In this document: piece after piece, positions 50,919 to 59,224 of the stretch
Layout: each line of letters begins with the position of its first letter
How positions within the stretch are numbered: position 1 is the first letter of the stretch
From: Alistipes dispar
GTDB taxonomy: Bacteria > Bacteroidota > Bacteroidia > Bacteroidales > Rikenellaceae
DNA: 64,000 nt
Assembly (NCBI RefSeq): GCF_006542685.1
Contig: NZ_AP019736.1
Coordinates: 530,001-594,000 of the forward strand
Direction of reading: 5' to 3'
The notes under the pieces: model-generated
Database searches by the model: none
What the model was told of the DNA's origin: nothing
The model's input: the letters and a program-made list of their open reading frames with translations, nothing else
Made by a program: the position numbers and the translations under genes

Positions 50919-53900
50919 TTAGAATTGGATGTTGATGCCGCCCGAAATCGTCCTTACGGGCGAATAGGTGGCCTGGCTCGTCGATCCCGAATAGGAGTAG
51001 CGGGGATCGAATCCCTGACGCTTGGACCAGTACCAGACATTCTCGCAGGCGAGATAGACGCGCACCTTCTCGATTCCGACCTTCTTGGTGAATTTCGCCG
51101 GCAGCGTGTAGCCGAAGTTGATGTTCTGCAGGTTCAGATAAGAGGCATCCATGAGGAAACGATCCGACATGTTGTTCTGATCCTTGTCTTCATACTGCAA
51201 ACGCGGGATGTCCGACGACGCATTGTCCGCCGACCATGCCTTGAGGATGTCCTTGTGCCAGTTCATGCCCGTCGTCTTGTTGGCCGGCGAGTACATGGCC
51301 GCCGCATAGCCCGAGTCGTAGGCCAGACCGCCGATCTGGTAGGTGAAGGCCACGCTCAGGTCGAAGCCCCGGAAATTGACGCTCGTGCCGAAACCGCCGT
51401 AGAGGTCGGGAATAGGGTCGCCGCAGAGATAGTCCGACGCCTTGGCATATTCGGTCGTCGTGACGCGCTTGCCCGTGGGGTTGCCCTTGTCGTCGGTCTC
51501 GTCCATATACCACATCGAAAGGCCCTCGTCCGAAACACCGGCATATTTCCTCATGTAGAAAGTGTACATCGGCAGCCCTTCTCCGAAGAAAGTGGAGCCG
51601 CTCACATAACCGGAGTAGCCATCGACCTGCTTGGTCCGCCGTTCGGGCGGCAGCATGGTGATCTTGTTGCGCAGGTGCGTCATGTTGAGGTTGATGTCCC
51701 ACTGGACATGCTCCCGCCGGATCGGCGTAAAGTTCAGCTCGATCTCGATACCGCTGTTGCGCATGTCGCCCACGTTGGCGTAGTAGGACGAATAGCCCAG
51801 CGACGGAGCGACCGGGAACGACAGCAGCATGTCGGTCGTCTTGCGGAGGAAATACTCGACGCCTCCGGAAACCGTACCGCGCAGGAAGCTGAATTCCACG
51901 CCGGCGTTGAAGTTGGAGTTGGTCTCCCAGGTGATGTTCTCGGAGCCCTTGGCGTTGAAGACGGTCGATACCTTTCCGTTGGCGTTTTCGATCGTGTAGG
52001 TGTTCGTGTAGCGGAAATTACCGATGTTGTCGTTGCCCTGCGAGCCGATCGAGGCCTTCAGCTTGAGGTTGTCGAGCCATTCGTAGGTGCTCTCCATGAA
52101 ATTTTCCTTCGAAATGATCCACGCGCCGCCCAGCGACCAGAAGTTGCCCCAGCGGTGGTCGGGATGGAAACGCGACGAGGCGTCGCGGCGGTAGGAGGCC
52201 GAGAAGAAGTACTTGTTCTCGTAGTCGTACATGACGCGGGCGAAATAGCCCTCGTTGTTGTACTCGGTGCGGTAGGAATTGGCCGCCTGCTTGTCGATGA
52301 TCGCCCCGGCCAGCTCGTCGTTGTCCTGCGTCAGCATGTTGCTCTTGGAAGCCGACAACAAGTAAATGCGGTTCTGGTAGGACTCGTGGCCCAGCATCAC
52401 GTTGATGTTGTGCGGGCCGATTTGCTTGGTGTAGTTGAGAATCTGCTGCAAGTTGAGGTCGAAATTCCGCTGATGGCCTTTCGAAACCGATCCCTTTTCG
52501 CTGGCGAACTGTCCGAACCAGGGATTCAGAACGCTCGTGGAGCGGGTTTCGTCGAGCGAAACGCCGGCGTTGAACGTGAACTTGAAGTCCTTGAGGAACG
52601 TAACGTCGAAGTAGGCCGTGCCGTTGAAGGCGTTGCCTTCGGCCTCCTGCTTGTTGAGACGCGAATCCGAGAGGGCGTTGCTGTTGGGGAAGAGCGAACG
52701 CTCCATGCCGGCGTTGTCGCCGTTGCCGTAGTCGTAGAGCTTGATGCCGTCTTCGTTGTACCTGATGCGGCCCTCGCCGTCGCGGATGTAGAGCGGATAG
52801 ATCGGACCGACGGCCGTCGTGTAGGCGAAGACGTTGCCCGACGAGTTGCCGGCGCCGCTGTCGTCGATCTGGTTGTAGCGGAAATGCGTGTAGTTGGCGT
52901 TGGCGCCGAACTTGAGCCACTTCTTGGCCTGGTAGTCCACGCGCAGACGGGTCGTATAACGGTCCATGTCCGAATTGTAGGCGATACCTTCGTTGTTCAG
53001 GTAGCCGAACGATCCGTAGATCGAGGCGTTCCCGGTCTGGCCGGAGATCGAAGCGTTGTACTCCTGACGCAGGGACGAGCGGAAAGCCGCATCGGTCCAG
53101 TCGTCGGGACGGACGTAGTACTCCTTGCCCTCATAGACGAGACGGCGGCCGAGAGTCGCAGCGGGATTGACCTTGCCGTTGATGCCGATGAACTCCTGCC
53201 CGGAGGGAACCGTATAGACCATATAGCCCAGCCCTCCGCCGCTCGCGGACGACGTAAGGGTCTCATTGGCGCGCAGATGCGCCTCGCCGGCACCCATGTC
53301 CGAATCCATGTAGTAGTTTTTCAGCGCGCTGTAATGCAGTTCGTAGAATTGCGCCGGGTTGGTGATGTACGCATAGTCCTGGACGGCGCGCGAATTGACG
53401 CCCCACTTGGCGTCGATCGTCACGTGGGCCTCCTGCGACTTGGCTTTTTTGGTGGTGATCATCACCACGCCGTTGGCGCCGCGGGCGCCGTACAGGGCGT
53501 TCGAGGCGGCGTCCTTCAGCACGGTCATCGACTCGATGTCGCTCGGGTTGAGGTTGTTCAGGTCGCCCGAATAGGGCATGCCGTCCACGATCCACAGCGG
53601 GTCGTTGCCGGCGTTGAGCGAACTGAAGCCGCGGATGCGGATCGTCGGGCTCTCTCCCGGCTGTCCCGAGGTGTTGGCGATCTGCACGCCGGCGACCTTT
53701 CCGGCCAATGTCTGCGCCACGTTGGACTGCTGCGACTTGGTGATGTCGTCCGACTTGATGACGGCGGCCGAACCGGTGAAGGCCTCCTTCTTCGCGGTAC
53801 CGAACGCCACGACGATCACGTCGTCGATGGCCTGCGTGTCCTCTTTCAGGACGATGTCGATCCGGGTTTGCGACCCCACCCTGATCGTGTGGGACTGATA

Positions 53901-54128
53901 ACCCATGAACGACACGACCAGCACATTGTCCGGTGCGGCCTCGATCGAAAAAACGCCGTCCGCACCGGAGGTCGTACCCCTCGTAGTGCCTTCGACCACA
54001 ATGGTGGCGCCGACGATGCCGGCCCCCGCATGATCTTTGACCGAACCCGTAATCTCCCGTTCCTGCGCATGGGCGGACAGGAGCAGGCCGAGAACAGCCA
54101 TCCATGATAGAAAGATTTTTTTGGTCAT
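50919..54128 (-). CDS. SusC/RagA family TonB-linked outer-membrane transporter
   Basis: This 1069-residue protein has a signal peptide ending at SAHAQ and a carboxypeptidase-like regulatory domain (ITGSVKDHAGAGIVGATIVV). The TonB-box-like region is DVIVVAFGTAKKEAFTGS, then the plug: SNVAQTLAGKVAGVQI, IRIRGFSSLNAGNDPLWIVD, and NALYGARGANGVVMITTKK. A C-terminal barrel ends with SGGINIQF. It imports oligosaccharides or peptides with its SusD partner. There is no extra sigma/anti-sigma domain at the N-terminus. No consensus -7 box was found in the 162 nt before it, so it may depend on the lipoprotein promoter at 58800. Confidence 0.97.
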   Translation of the reverse strand: MTKKIFLSWMAVLGLLLSAHAQEREITGSVKDHAGAGIVGATIVVEGTTRGTTSGADGVFSIEAAPDNVLVVSFMGYQSHTIRVGSQTRIDIVLKEDTQAIDDVIVVAFGTAKKEAFTGSAAVIKSDDITKSQQSNVAQTLAGKVAGVQIANTSGQPGESPTIRIRGFSSLNAGNDPLWIVDGMPYSGDLNNLNPSDIESMTVLKDAASNALYGARGANGVVMITTKKAKSQEAHVTIDAKWGVNSRAVQDYAYITNPAQFYELHYSALKNYYMDSDMGAGEAHLRANETLTSSASGGGLGYMVYTVPSGQEFIGINGKVNPAATLGRRLVYEGKEYYVRPDDWTDAAFRSSLRQEYNASISGQTGNASIYGSFGYLNNEGIAYNSDMDRYTTRLRVDYQAKKWLKFGANANYTHFRYNQIDDSGAGNSSGNVFAYTTAVGPIYPLYIRDGEGRIRYNEDGIKLYDYGNGDNAGMERSLFPNSNALSDSRLNKQEAEGNAFNGTAYFDVTFLKDFKFTFNAGVSLDETRSTSVLNPWFGQFASEKGSVSKGHQRNFDLNLQQILNYTKQIGPHNINVMLGHESYQNRIYLLSASKSNMLTQDNDELAGAIIDKQAANSYRTEYNNEGYFARVMYDYENKYFFSASYRRDASSRFHPDHRWGNFWSLGGAWIISKENFMESTYEWLDNLKLKASIGSQGNDNIGNFRYTNTYTIENANGKVSTVFNAKGSENITWETNSNFNAGVEFSFLRGTVSGGVEYFLRKTTDMLLSFPVAPSLGYSSYYANVGDMRNSGIEIELNFTPIRREHVQWDINLNMTHLRNKITMLPPERRTKQVDGYSGYVSGSTFFGEGLPMYTFYMRKYAGVSDEGLSMWYMDETDDKGNPTGKRVTTTEYAKASDYLCGDPIPDLYGGFGTSVNFRGFDLSVAFTYQIGGLAYDSGYAAAMYSPANKTTGMNWHKDILKAWSADNASSDIPRLQYEDKDQNNMSDRFLMDASYLNLQNINFGYTLPAKFTKKVGIEKVRVYLACENVWYWSKRQGFDPRYSYSGSTSQATYSPVRTISGGINIQF

Positions 54129-54211
54129 AAATGCGCCATTTTAACGCTGGTAAAAAAATTGATTGTAGAAAATTCGTTGTCTTCGTGTCCCGGCGCGGAG
54201 CCGAAACATAT

Positions 54212-54245
54212 CCCCCTCCCCTTCCGGGAGTCCGGAGGGGGGGGG
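54212..54245 (-). other. intercistronic hairpin with G9/C9 tract before susC
   Basis: CCCCCTCC (54212-54219) pairs with GGAGGGGG (54234-54241). The right arm runs into nine G residues on the plus strand (54237-54245). No T tract follows. It may shift expression between the lipoproteins and susC. Confidence 0.6.
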
Positions 54246-54290
54246 AAATGTCATCCGCCAGTCCGGTCACCGAACCGGCCGGACCGCAGA

Positions 54291-56261
54291 CTATTCGTAG
54301 AAATCGTCTGCAAGGTCGTTCGTCTTCGAGCCCGAATACTTGGCAGCCTTGCCCCGGAATTCGATGGTCAGGGTGTTTTCGGTTCCGGACTTATCGTCGC
54401 TCCAGGAATCGAACGCGCCGTAATCCAATATGACGAGCGAAACCTGCCAGGTCTTGTCCGCGTTGCGTATGGCGGTAACCTTGGCCATATCGGGACACAA
54501 TTTCGTAGTCATGCCCCATTGCGTATAGGTGTCCCCGTAACCGATGGAGCCGCGGGCCAGGTAGTCCATGGAGGTATCGTAATAGAAATTCCAGTGGGAT
54601 TTCGTATTGTCGAAATCGGTCAGGTCGCACTCCTTGCCGGCATCGACTATCGCAGCAGGCAGGATCAGTTGCGGATTGGCCCACTTGTCCTCGACGGACG
54701 AACCTTCCGCCCCCGTACAGAAGTAGAAGTAATAGGCATCGAACGTCGCGCCGCCGTATTCTTCGCCTCCGTTCCAGCGATAGCCTTTTTCCAGCCGAAC
54801 CTCCATCCGGTCCAGGGTCTTGTCGGTCCATCCTTCGGGTTCTTTGTTATCCTTGGTACGGATCTGAATGCTCGGCTCGAACGGTTTGACGGGCTTCAGC
54901 TTGTCTTCATCCATCGCGTCGGCCGTCGCAGCCGTCGGCACGCCGTAGTATTCGGCTTCGACCCCGATGCCGTTTTTCAGCGTCAGGCTTACCCGCAGAT
55001 AGATCTCCTTGCCGCCGGCGGGATTGGGACGGGTCTCGATCGTACCGGTCAGTCCGGCATCCTCGCCGTAGTAGGTCTGATAGGTCTTGTGGTCGTAGAG
55101 CCGGAACCAGTAATCGGAGGTCTGCGCCGCGACGTCGATCACGCCGTCGAACTTGGCAGCCAGCACCCGCACATACGCAGCCCAATGACCTTTGGCGAGA
55201 TCGGCCGGGGCTGCGGCCGTTTCGGCATCGCCCAAAGCGAATACGTAGCTGCCGACCTGCGGCTCCTGCGAGAAGAGCGCGGCGATCGGGGCCTCGGCTG
55301 CGGCCGCAGCCTCGCCGCCGGATGCCGGCTCCGTCACCTTGATCGTATTGGTGGCCGCATAGCCTCCGGCGAACGTGCCTTCGTAGGCGGCACGCAGGCG
55401 TTTCCCGTCTTTCGAAGCGTCGAGCGCGACGACGAGCCCTTCGATCGTGCCGAATTTGTCCGTCAGGTACTTCGCCGTCAGCGTTCCGGTCGTCCCGGCG
55501 CCCGTCGTGAATTCGCCGCAGCGAATCCGCACCTTCGCGGGATCGGCCGTCGCGAGGTCGATTTCCGCCGTTCCGAACAGCTCCTCGGCGAGCAGAATCT
55601 CCACGCCCGCAGCCCCCTCATCGGGAGCGGTCAGGCCCTTTTGCTCGTAGAGGCAGAAGCGGCGGTTGCCTTCGCGGACATTGCGCCACTCGACGACGCT
55701 TCCGACGGCGGCGATCCGATTGTCGATCTCGTATTGGTTCGTCAGTTCGACGTCACGCTCCTCCGTACAGGTATTCTGGTAGCGGGCGAGCAGCGTCTTG
55801 CCGCTCTTCAATTCGACGCAGGTGTAAAGATTGAGCCGGGTCTCCGTCACCAGATCGACGGAAAGCTCCACGCTCGCGACGTCGTTCATCGTCGTCTTTT
55901 TCACCGAAATATCCTTGTATTCAATTTCGAACGGATCGGCGGCCGTGTTCACGCTGCCCTCGGGATTGTCCACCTTCACGCGCAGATAATCGTCGGCCTG
56001 TTCCATCTGTTCGGCATTGATAAGCCCCTCGGTCGGCGAGAGGTAAAAGGTGTGGCTGCCGTCTTCTTCAACGACATAGATCGCCGACTTGATGCCGACG
56101 AGGTCGCCTCCGTCGTACTGGAGTTGGTCGGTCAGTTTTACGGGCGGCTTCTTTCCGGGATCGTCGTCGGGATCGTCGTCATCGCATGCGCCCAGCATGG
56201 TTGCCGATGCGAGCATCGCGCACGCCAGCGCGCGCAGTCTGTAATGGGTCGAGTTTTTCAT
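54291..56261 (-). CDS. lipoprotein B, paralogue of the neighbouring lipoprotein A
   Basis: This 656-residue protein has a lipobox (TMLGACDDDDPDDD). Near residue 55 it has GIKSAIYVVEEDGSHTFYLS, then PTEGLINAEQM, matching the same stretch in the protein encoded at 56322 (EIKSAVYTVE, TIYLSPTAGLVDADGM). A second part has EPQVGSYVFALGDAE and the C-terminal region has EVRLEKGYRWNGGEEYGG. It is beta-rich with no catalytic motif. It lies just before susC in the same direction and likely contributes to substrate capture at the surface. Confidence 0.82.
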   Translation of the reverse strand: MKNSTHYRLRALACAMLASATMLGACDDDDPDDDPGKKPPVKLTDQLQYDGGDLVGIKSAIYVVEEDGSHTFYLSPTEGLINAEQMEQADDYLRVKVDNPEGSVNTAADPFEIEYKDISVKKTTMNDVASVELSVDLVTETRLNLYTCVELKSGKTLLARYQNTCTEERDVELTNQYEIDNRIAAVGSVVEWRNVREGNRRFCLYEQKGLTAPDEGAAGVEILLAEELFGTAEIDLATADPAKVRIRCGEFTTGAGTTGTLTAKYLTDKFGTIEGLVVALDASKDGKRLRAAYEGTFAGGYAATNTIKVTEPASGGEAAAAAEAPIAALFSQEPQVGSYVFALGDAETAAAPADLAKGHWAAYVRVLAAKFDGVIDVAAQTSDYWFRLYDHKTYQTYYGEDAGLTGTIETRPNPAGGKEIYLRVSLTLKNGIGVEAEYYGVPTAATADAMDEDKLKPVKPFEPSIQIRTKDNKEPEGWTDKTLDRMEVRLEKGYRWNGGEEYGGATFDAYYFYFCTGAEGSSVEDKWANPQLILPAAIVDAGKECDLTDFDNTKSHWNFYYDTSMDYLARGSIGYGDTYTQWGMTTKLCPDMAKVTAIRNADKTWQVSLVILDYGAFDSWSDDKSGTENTLTIEFRGKAAKYSGSKTNDLADDFYE

Positions 56262-56275
56262 AGCGATTGTTTTTA

Positions 56276-56307
56276 ATAGCGCGGGGTTCGGGAAAACCCC
56301 GCGCTAT
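56276..56307 (-). other. intercistronic hairpin between lipoprotein A and B genes
   Basis: A 13-bp inverted repeat: ATAGCGCGGGGTT (56276-56288) and its complement (56295-56307). No T run follows on the minus strand, so it may act in mRNA processing or stability rather than termination. Confidence 0.65.
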
Positions 56308-56321
56308 CCGGTTTCACTTTG

Positions 56322-58568
56322 TCATTCGGTCATTCCGGCCTTTCGGAACATGACGTCCGGCAGTTTTTCGGCCAGACGGCTCATCGAGACCTTCGGAGCC
56401 GGCAGGCGGCGGAGCAGCCTGGGCGGTTCGAGATGATCCTTCCCGGCCGCAGCACCGCCCGCCGTTTGGCTTACGACAGGGCCTTCCCACGTTCCGCGCA
56501 CATGATGCTTGCGCACGCAGATGCCGTCAACCTCGAACCGATACCAGTTCTCCTTGCCTTCGCCCTCGACCTTGGTGATCGTAACCTGTCCGCCGTAGAG
56601 CAGGGCGTGTGCGTCCATGTATTCGAAGATCTTGTCGTCGTCTCCCCACATCGAGTAGGACTGATGCATCCACCGGCTGCCGCTCAGGGCGCCGTTCAGC
56701 ATGATGCCGCGCATCATGACTCCGGGCTTGATGAATTCCGGCCAGCGCTGTTCGGTCACCTCGTAGGTTCCCGGAGTGATCTCGTTCTCCTTGCCCGGCT
56801 CGGTGGCGAGTTCCAGACGGACGATGTCGCCGCCCGGCTCACGATCCACGAAGTCCTCAAGACGATCGCCTACCGATTCGATACCGATATTGATGAATTG
56901 CAGGCCGCAGTTGTAGGTGCTGACCGGCTTGTAGCCGATGCCCTGGATATAGATTTGGTCGGAGGTATAGTAATGCGCCTTTTTGATCTTCGACAGATCC
57001 ATGTCGTAGTCGCGCTCGAGCGTCGAGGTGCCGTCGTCGTCGGGCTTGTCGTCGGATGCGTCGGTGATCGGAATGACTCCGGTGTACGAGCCCTTGAGCG
57101 TAAAGCCGTCCTTCGAGGTGAGGTTGAATTCGATCTTGTACACCGGCTGGCTTTCGCCTTCGCCGTTTTCGCCTTTGCTCTCGCCGACGGCCTCGATCTT
57201 TATGGTCCCCTCCTTTCCGTAGGAGAATTGTCCGAAAGAGGTTCCGTCGTCCAGTTGGACATAAGTGCCGAGCGGGAATACCATCGCTTCCATCGGAATC
57301 TCCACGGCGGGCATCCACGACCCCCATTGGAACGAGGTGTTGGCCAGATATTCGTGGGGCTTGATCACGGCTTCCTTCGGATTGCCGAACAGGTCGTTGA
57401 ATACGACGAGCGCAGCGGCGAGACCGCCCTGCCCCTTCTCCGTGTCGTAGGTTTCGTCGTAAATGTTGATCTGCATCATGCCGGTACCTGCTTCGAGCAT
57501 GTTGCCGTAATAGGTCGCGGTGGCGCTGAATCCGACCACTTCCACGTCGCGTCCGATCTGCGGCAGGTAGAAGCCGCCGTCCTCCGGCTGATCGACGATC
57601 TGGAGCTGTCCCTCATAGACGATGCTCTTTTCGGAACCGTCCGTATCGACGAAACGGAGCGAAACGCTCCAGACGTCGCCTTCGCGGGTGACTTTCAACG
57701 GCTCTCCCGGAACCAGCGACAACTGGGTCTTATTGCCCTCGGCGTCGATATACTGAACGCCGGTATATTGGGACGTGAACGTGTGGTCCTCGTTGAGCTG
57801 GCTGGCCATATATTCGCCCTCGGGAAGCGTGTAGGCATCTTCGCCCGGAACTGCATAGAGGTCGGCCACGAAAAGGTAACCCGCCTCTTTGAGCGTCACC
57901 CGCCCTTTGGCCACGGTATATTCGGCATCCGTAAAGGCCATATAATAGTTGTGCGACTCCACGCCCTTGACCGGGCCGAGGTACCACGACAGCGGAACTT
58001 TATCCAGCACCACCTTGTCTGCGTCGTCTCCCTCCTCCGAAGCGTCGGAATTCTTGCACGGTCCGTAATAGGCGACCGTCAGCGTTTTGCCGCCGGTTTC
58101 GATTTCGGCGGAAATGCGGGCGACGCGGGCCGAGAGGAACTCGACCGAGAGAGCCGCTTTCGAGGCTTCCCCGACGTTCGAGGAGTTCACGTCGATCTCC
58201 CCATAGACGATTCCGTTGCCGGCAGCCGTAAGATCGACGGCTCCGGAAGGCTGTTTGACGGTGATCTTCACGGCATCGTCGGCGATCAGCATGCCGTCCG
58301 CATCCACGAGCCCTGCCGTCGGCGAGAGATAGATCGTATAGACAGGGGCGGCTTCCGGAACATCTGCCTTTTCGCCGTTTCCGGGAGTCTCGACCGTATA
58401 GACGGCGGATTTGATTTCCCGCACGACACCGTTGCAGATCAGTGCATTCCCGCTTTCCGGCATATCGGGGTCGCCGGATGAGGACGAGTCGTCGTCCGAG
58501 CATGAACTCAGCGCGACGGCTCCTGCCATGCAAAGCATGATCAGAAAGAATGGGTACAGTTTTTTCAT
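56322..58568 (-). CDS. lipoprotein A, first gene of the SusC/SusD unit
   Basis: This 748-residue protein has a signal and lipobox (AVALSSCSDDDSSSSG). N-terminal domain: VREIKSAVYTVETPG, then YTIYLSPTAGLVDADGM, shared with lipoprotein B. About residues 140-560 contain several YYMAFTDAEYTVAKGRVTL-like strands. An Ala/Lys-rich tail ends in KLPDVMFRKAGMTE. It lacks enzyme motifs. The start at 58568 is fixed by the signal peptide; an ATG 23 codons upstream gives a poor N-terminus. It is the promoter-proximal gene of the unit, with a leader of about 225 nt after the -7 box at 58800-58807. Confidence 0.8.
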   Translation of the reverse strand: MKKLYPFFLIMLCMAGAVALSSCSDDDSSSSGDPDMPESGNALICNGVVREIKSAVYTVETPGNGEKADVPEAAPVYTIYLSPTAGLVDADGMLIADDAVKITVKQPSGAVDLTAAGNGIVYGEIDVNSSNVGEASKAALSVEFLSARVARISAEIETGGKTLTVAYYGPCKNSDASEEGDDADKVVLDKVPLSWYLGPVKGVESHNYYMAFTDAEYTVAKGRVTLKEAGYLFVADLYAVPGEDAYTLPEGEYMASQLNEDHTFTSQYTGVQYIDAEGNKTQLSLVPGEPLKVTREGDVWSVSLRFVDTDGSEKSIVYEGQLQIVDQPEDGGFYLPQIGRDVEVVGFSATATYYGNMLEAGTGMMQINIYDETYDTEKGQGGLAAALVVFNDLFGNPKEAVIKPHEYLANTSFQWGSWMPAVEIPMEAMVFPLGTYVQLDDGTSFGQFSYGKEGTIKIEAVGESKGENGEGESQPVYKIEFNLTSKDGFTLKGSYTGVIPITDASDDKPDDDGTSTLERDYDMDLSKIKKAHYYTSDQIYIQGIGYKPVSTYNCGLQFINIGIESVGDRLEDFVDREPGGDIVRLELATEPGKENEITPGTYEVTEQRWPEFIKPGVMMRGIMLNGALSGSRWMHQSYSMWGDDDKIFEYMDAHALLYGGQVTITKVEGEGKENWYRFEVDGICVRKHHVRGTWEGPVVSQTAGGAAAGKDHLEPPRLLRRLPAPKVSMSRLAEKLPDVMFRKAGMTE

Positions 58569-58799
58569 AGGATGAGATTTAATGAACCGGCTTCCCGGCT
58601 TGGTTTTGCGAATGGAATGCACCGAACTCGACGCCATCTTTGAATGGGTTTTACCATTTTACATTCGGAACCCTGAGCGGATTCCGGAAAAAATTACTTA
58701 TTCGAGTTTTCGGGATTTTTTCAGCTCGGCACGAGAACGGCGCCAAGGAAAAATCCCCCCCCCTCGCGATTTGACAAGGAAAGAGGATTCTCTCAATAA

Positions 58800-58807
58800 C
58801 AAAAGTA
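58800..58807 (-). promoter_or_regulatory. -7 box for the SusC/SusD unit
   Basis: The minus strand reads TACTTTTG, a full TAnnTTTG match, about 230 nt before the lipoprotein A start. No TTG occurs at the usual -33 distance, so an activator may be needed. Confidence 0.55.
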
Positions 58808-59120
58808 ACAAAAAGTTTCTATTTTGATTCATTTTCGGCGATTTTTTAATCAGGAAGATGAAAAAAGATACTGTTCGTCGGTGAAATTCAGGCGGTAGGA
58901 TTTACTCTCGCGTGCAAATTTTTTCCCGTATTTCCCGGATCTCCAGGGCGGGAGGGATTCCGGAAAGACGGCCGCACGAACGGATCGTGCTTCGGGAACG
59001 GGGCCTCCCGGCCATTTCCCAAACGAACCGGCTCCCGAACCCTTGCCCCCCCCGACATGTCCCGCCCGGAACGGACCGTCCCCCTTCCGAAACACTCCGG
59101 CCCGACCTCACTCCGGCCCG

Positions 59121-59150
59121 AAACACCCCGGTCCGAAACACCCCGGTCCG
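59121..59150. repeat. two exact 15-nt tandem repeats
   Basis: AAACACCCCGGTCCG occurs at 59121-59135 and again at 59136-59150. A third diverged piece (AAACACTCCGGCCCG) spans 59090-59104 nearby. Confidence 0.85.
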
Positions 59151-59156
59151 AAACGA

Positions 59157-59191
59157 AACGCCCCCGTCGCAATCGTTGCGACGGGGGCGTT
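59157..59191 (-). terminator. strong hairpin after yidC
   Basis: A perfect 16-bp stem: AACGCCCCCGTCGCAA (59157-59172) and its complement (59176-59191), with a 3-nt loop. It starts 33 nt beyond the yidC stop codon. The T-run after it is short (TTTCGTTTCG). Confidence 0.8.
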
Positions 59192-59224
59192 ATCCCTATG
59201 CGGAACGGGAAGGTTCCGCAAATC

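Larger units (their letters stand above)
58569..59156. other. leader and intergenic region upstream of the SusC/SusD unit
   Basis: This stretch of nearly 590 nt has no gene. It holds the long leader of lipoprotein A with a C9 tract (plus strand, 58755-58763), the -7 box at 58800-58807, an AT-rich part and a C8 tract at 59046-59053. A pair of 15-nt tandem repeats (59121-59150) lies near the yidC terminator. No two-component or sigma/anti-sigma regulator is encoded here. Confidence 0.5.

Noticed and set aside
59121..59150. CRISPR-like repeat
   Set aside because: There are only two adjacent 15-nt copies with no spacers, which is a simple tandem duplication.
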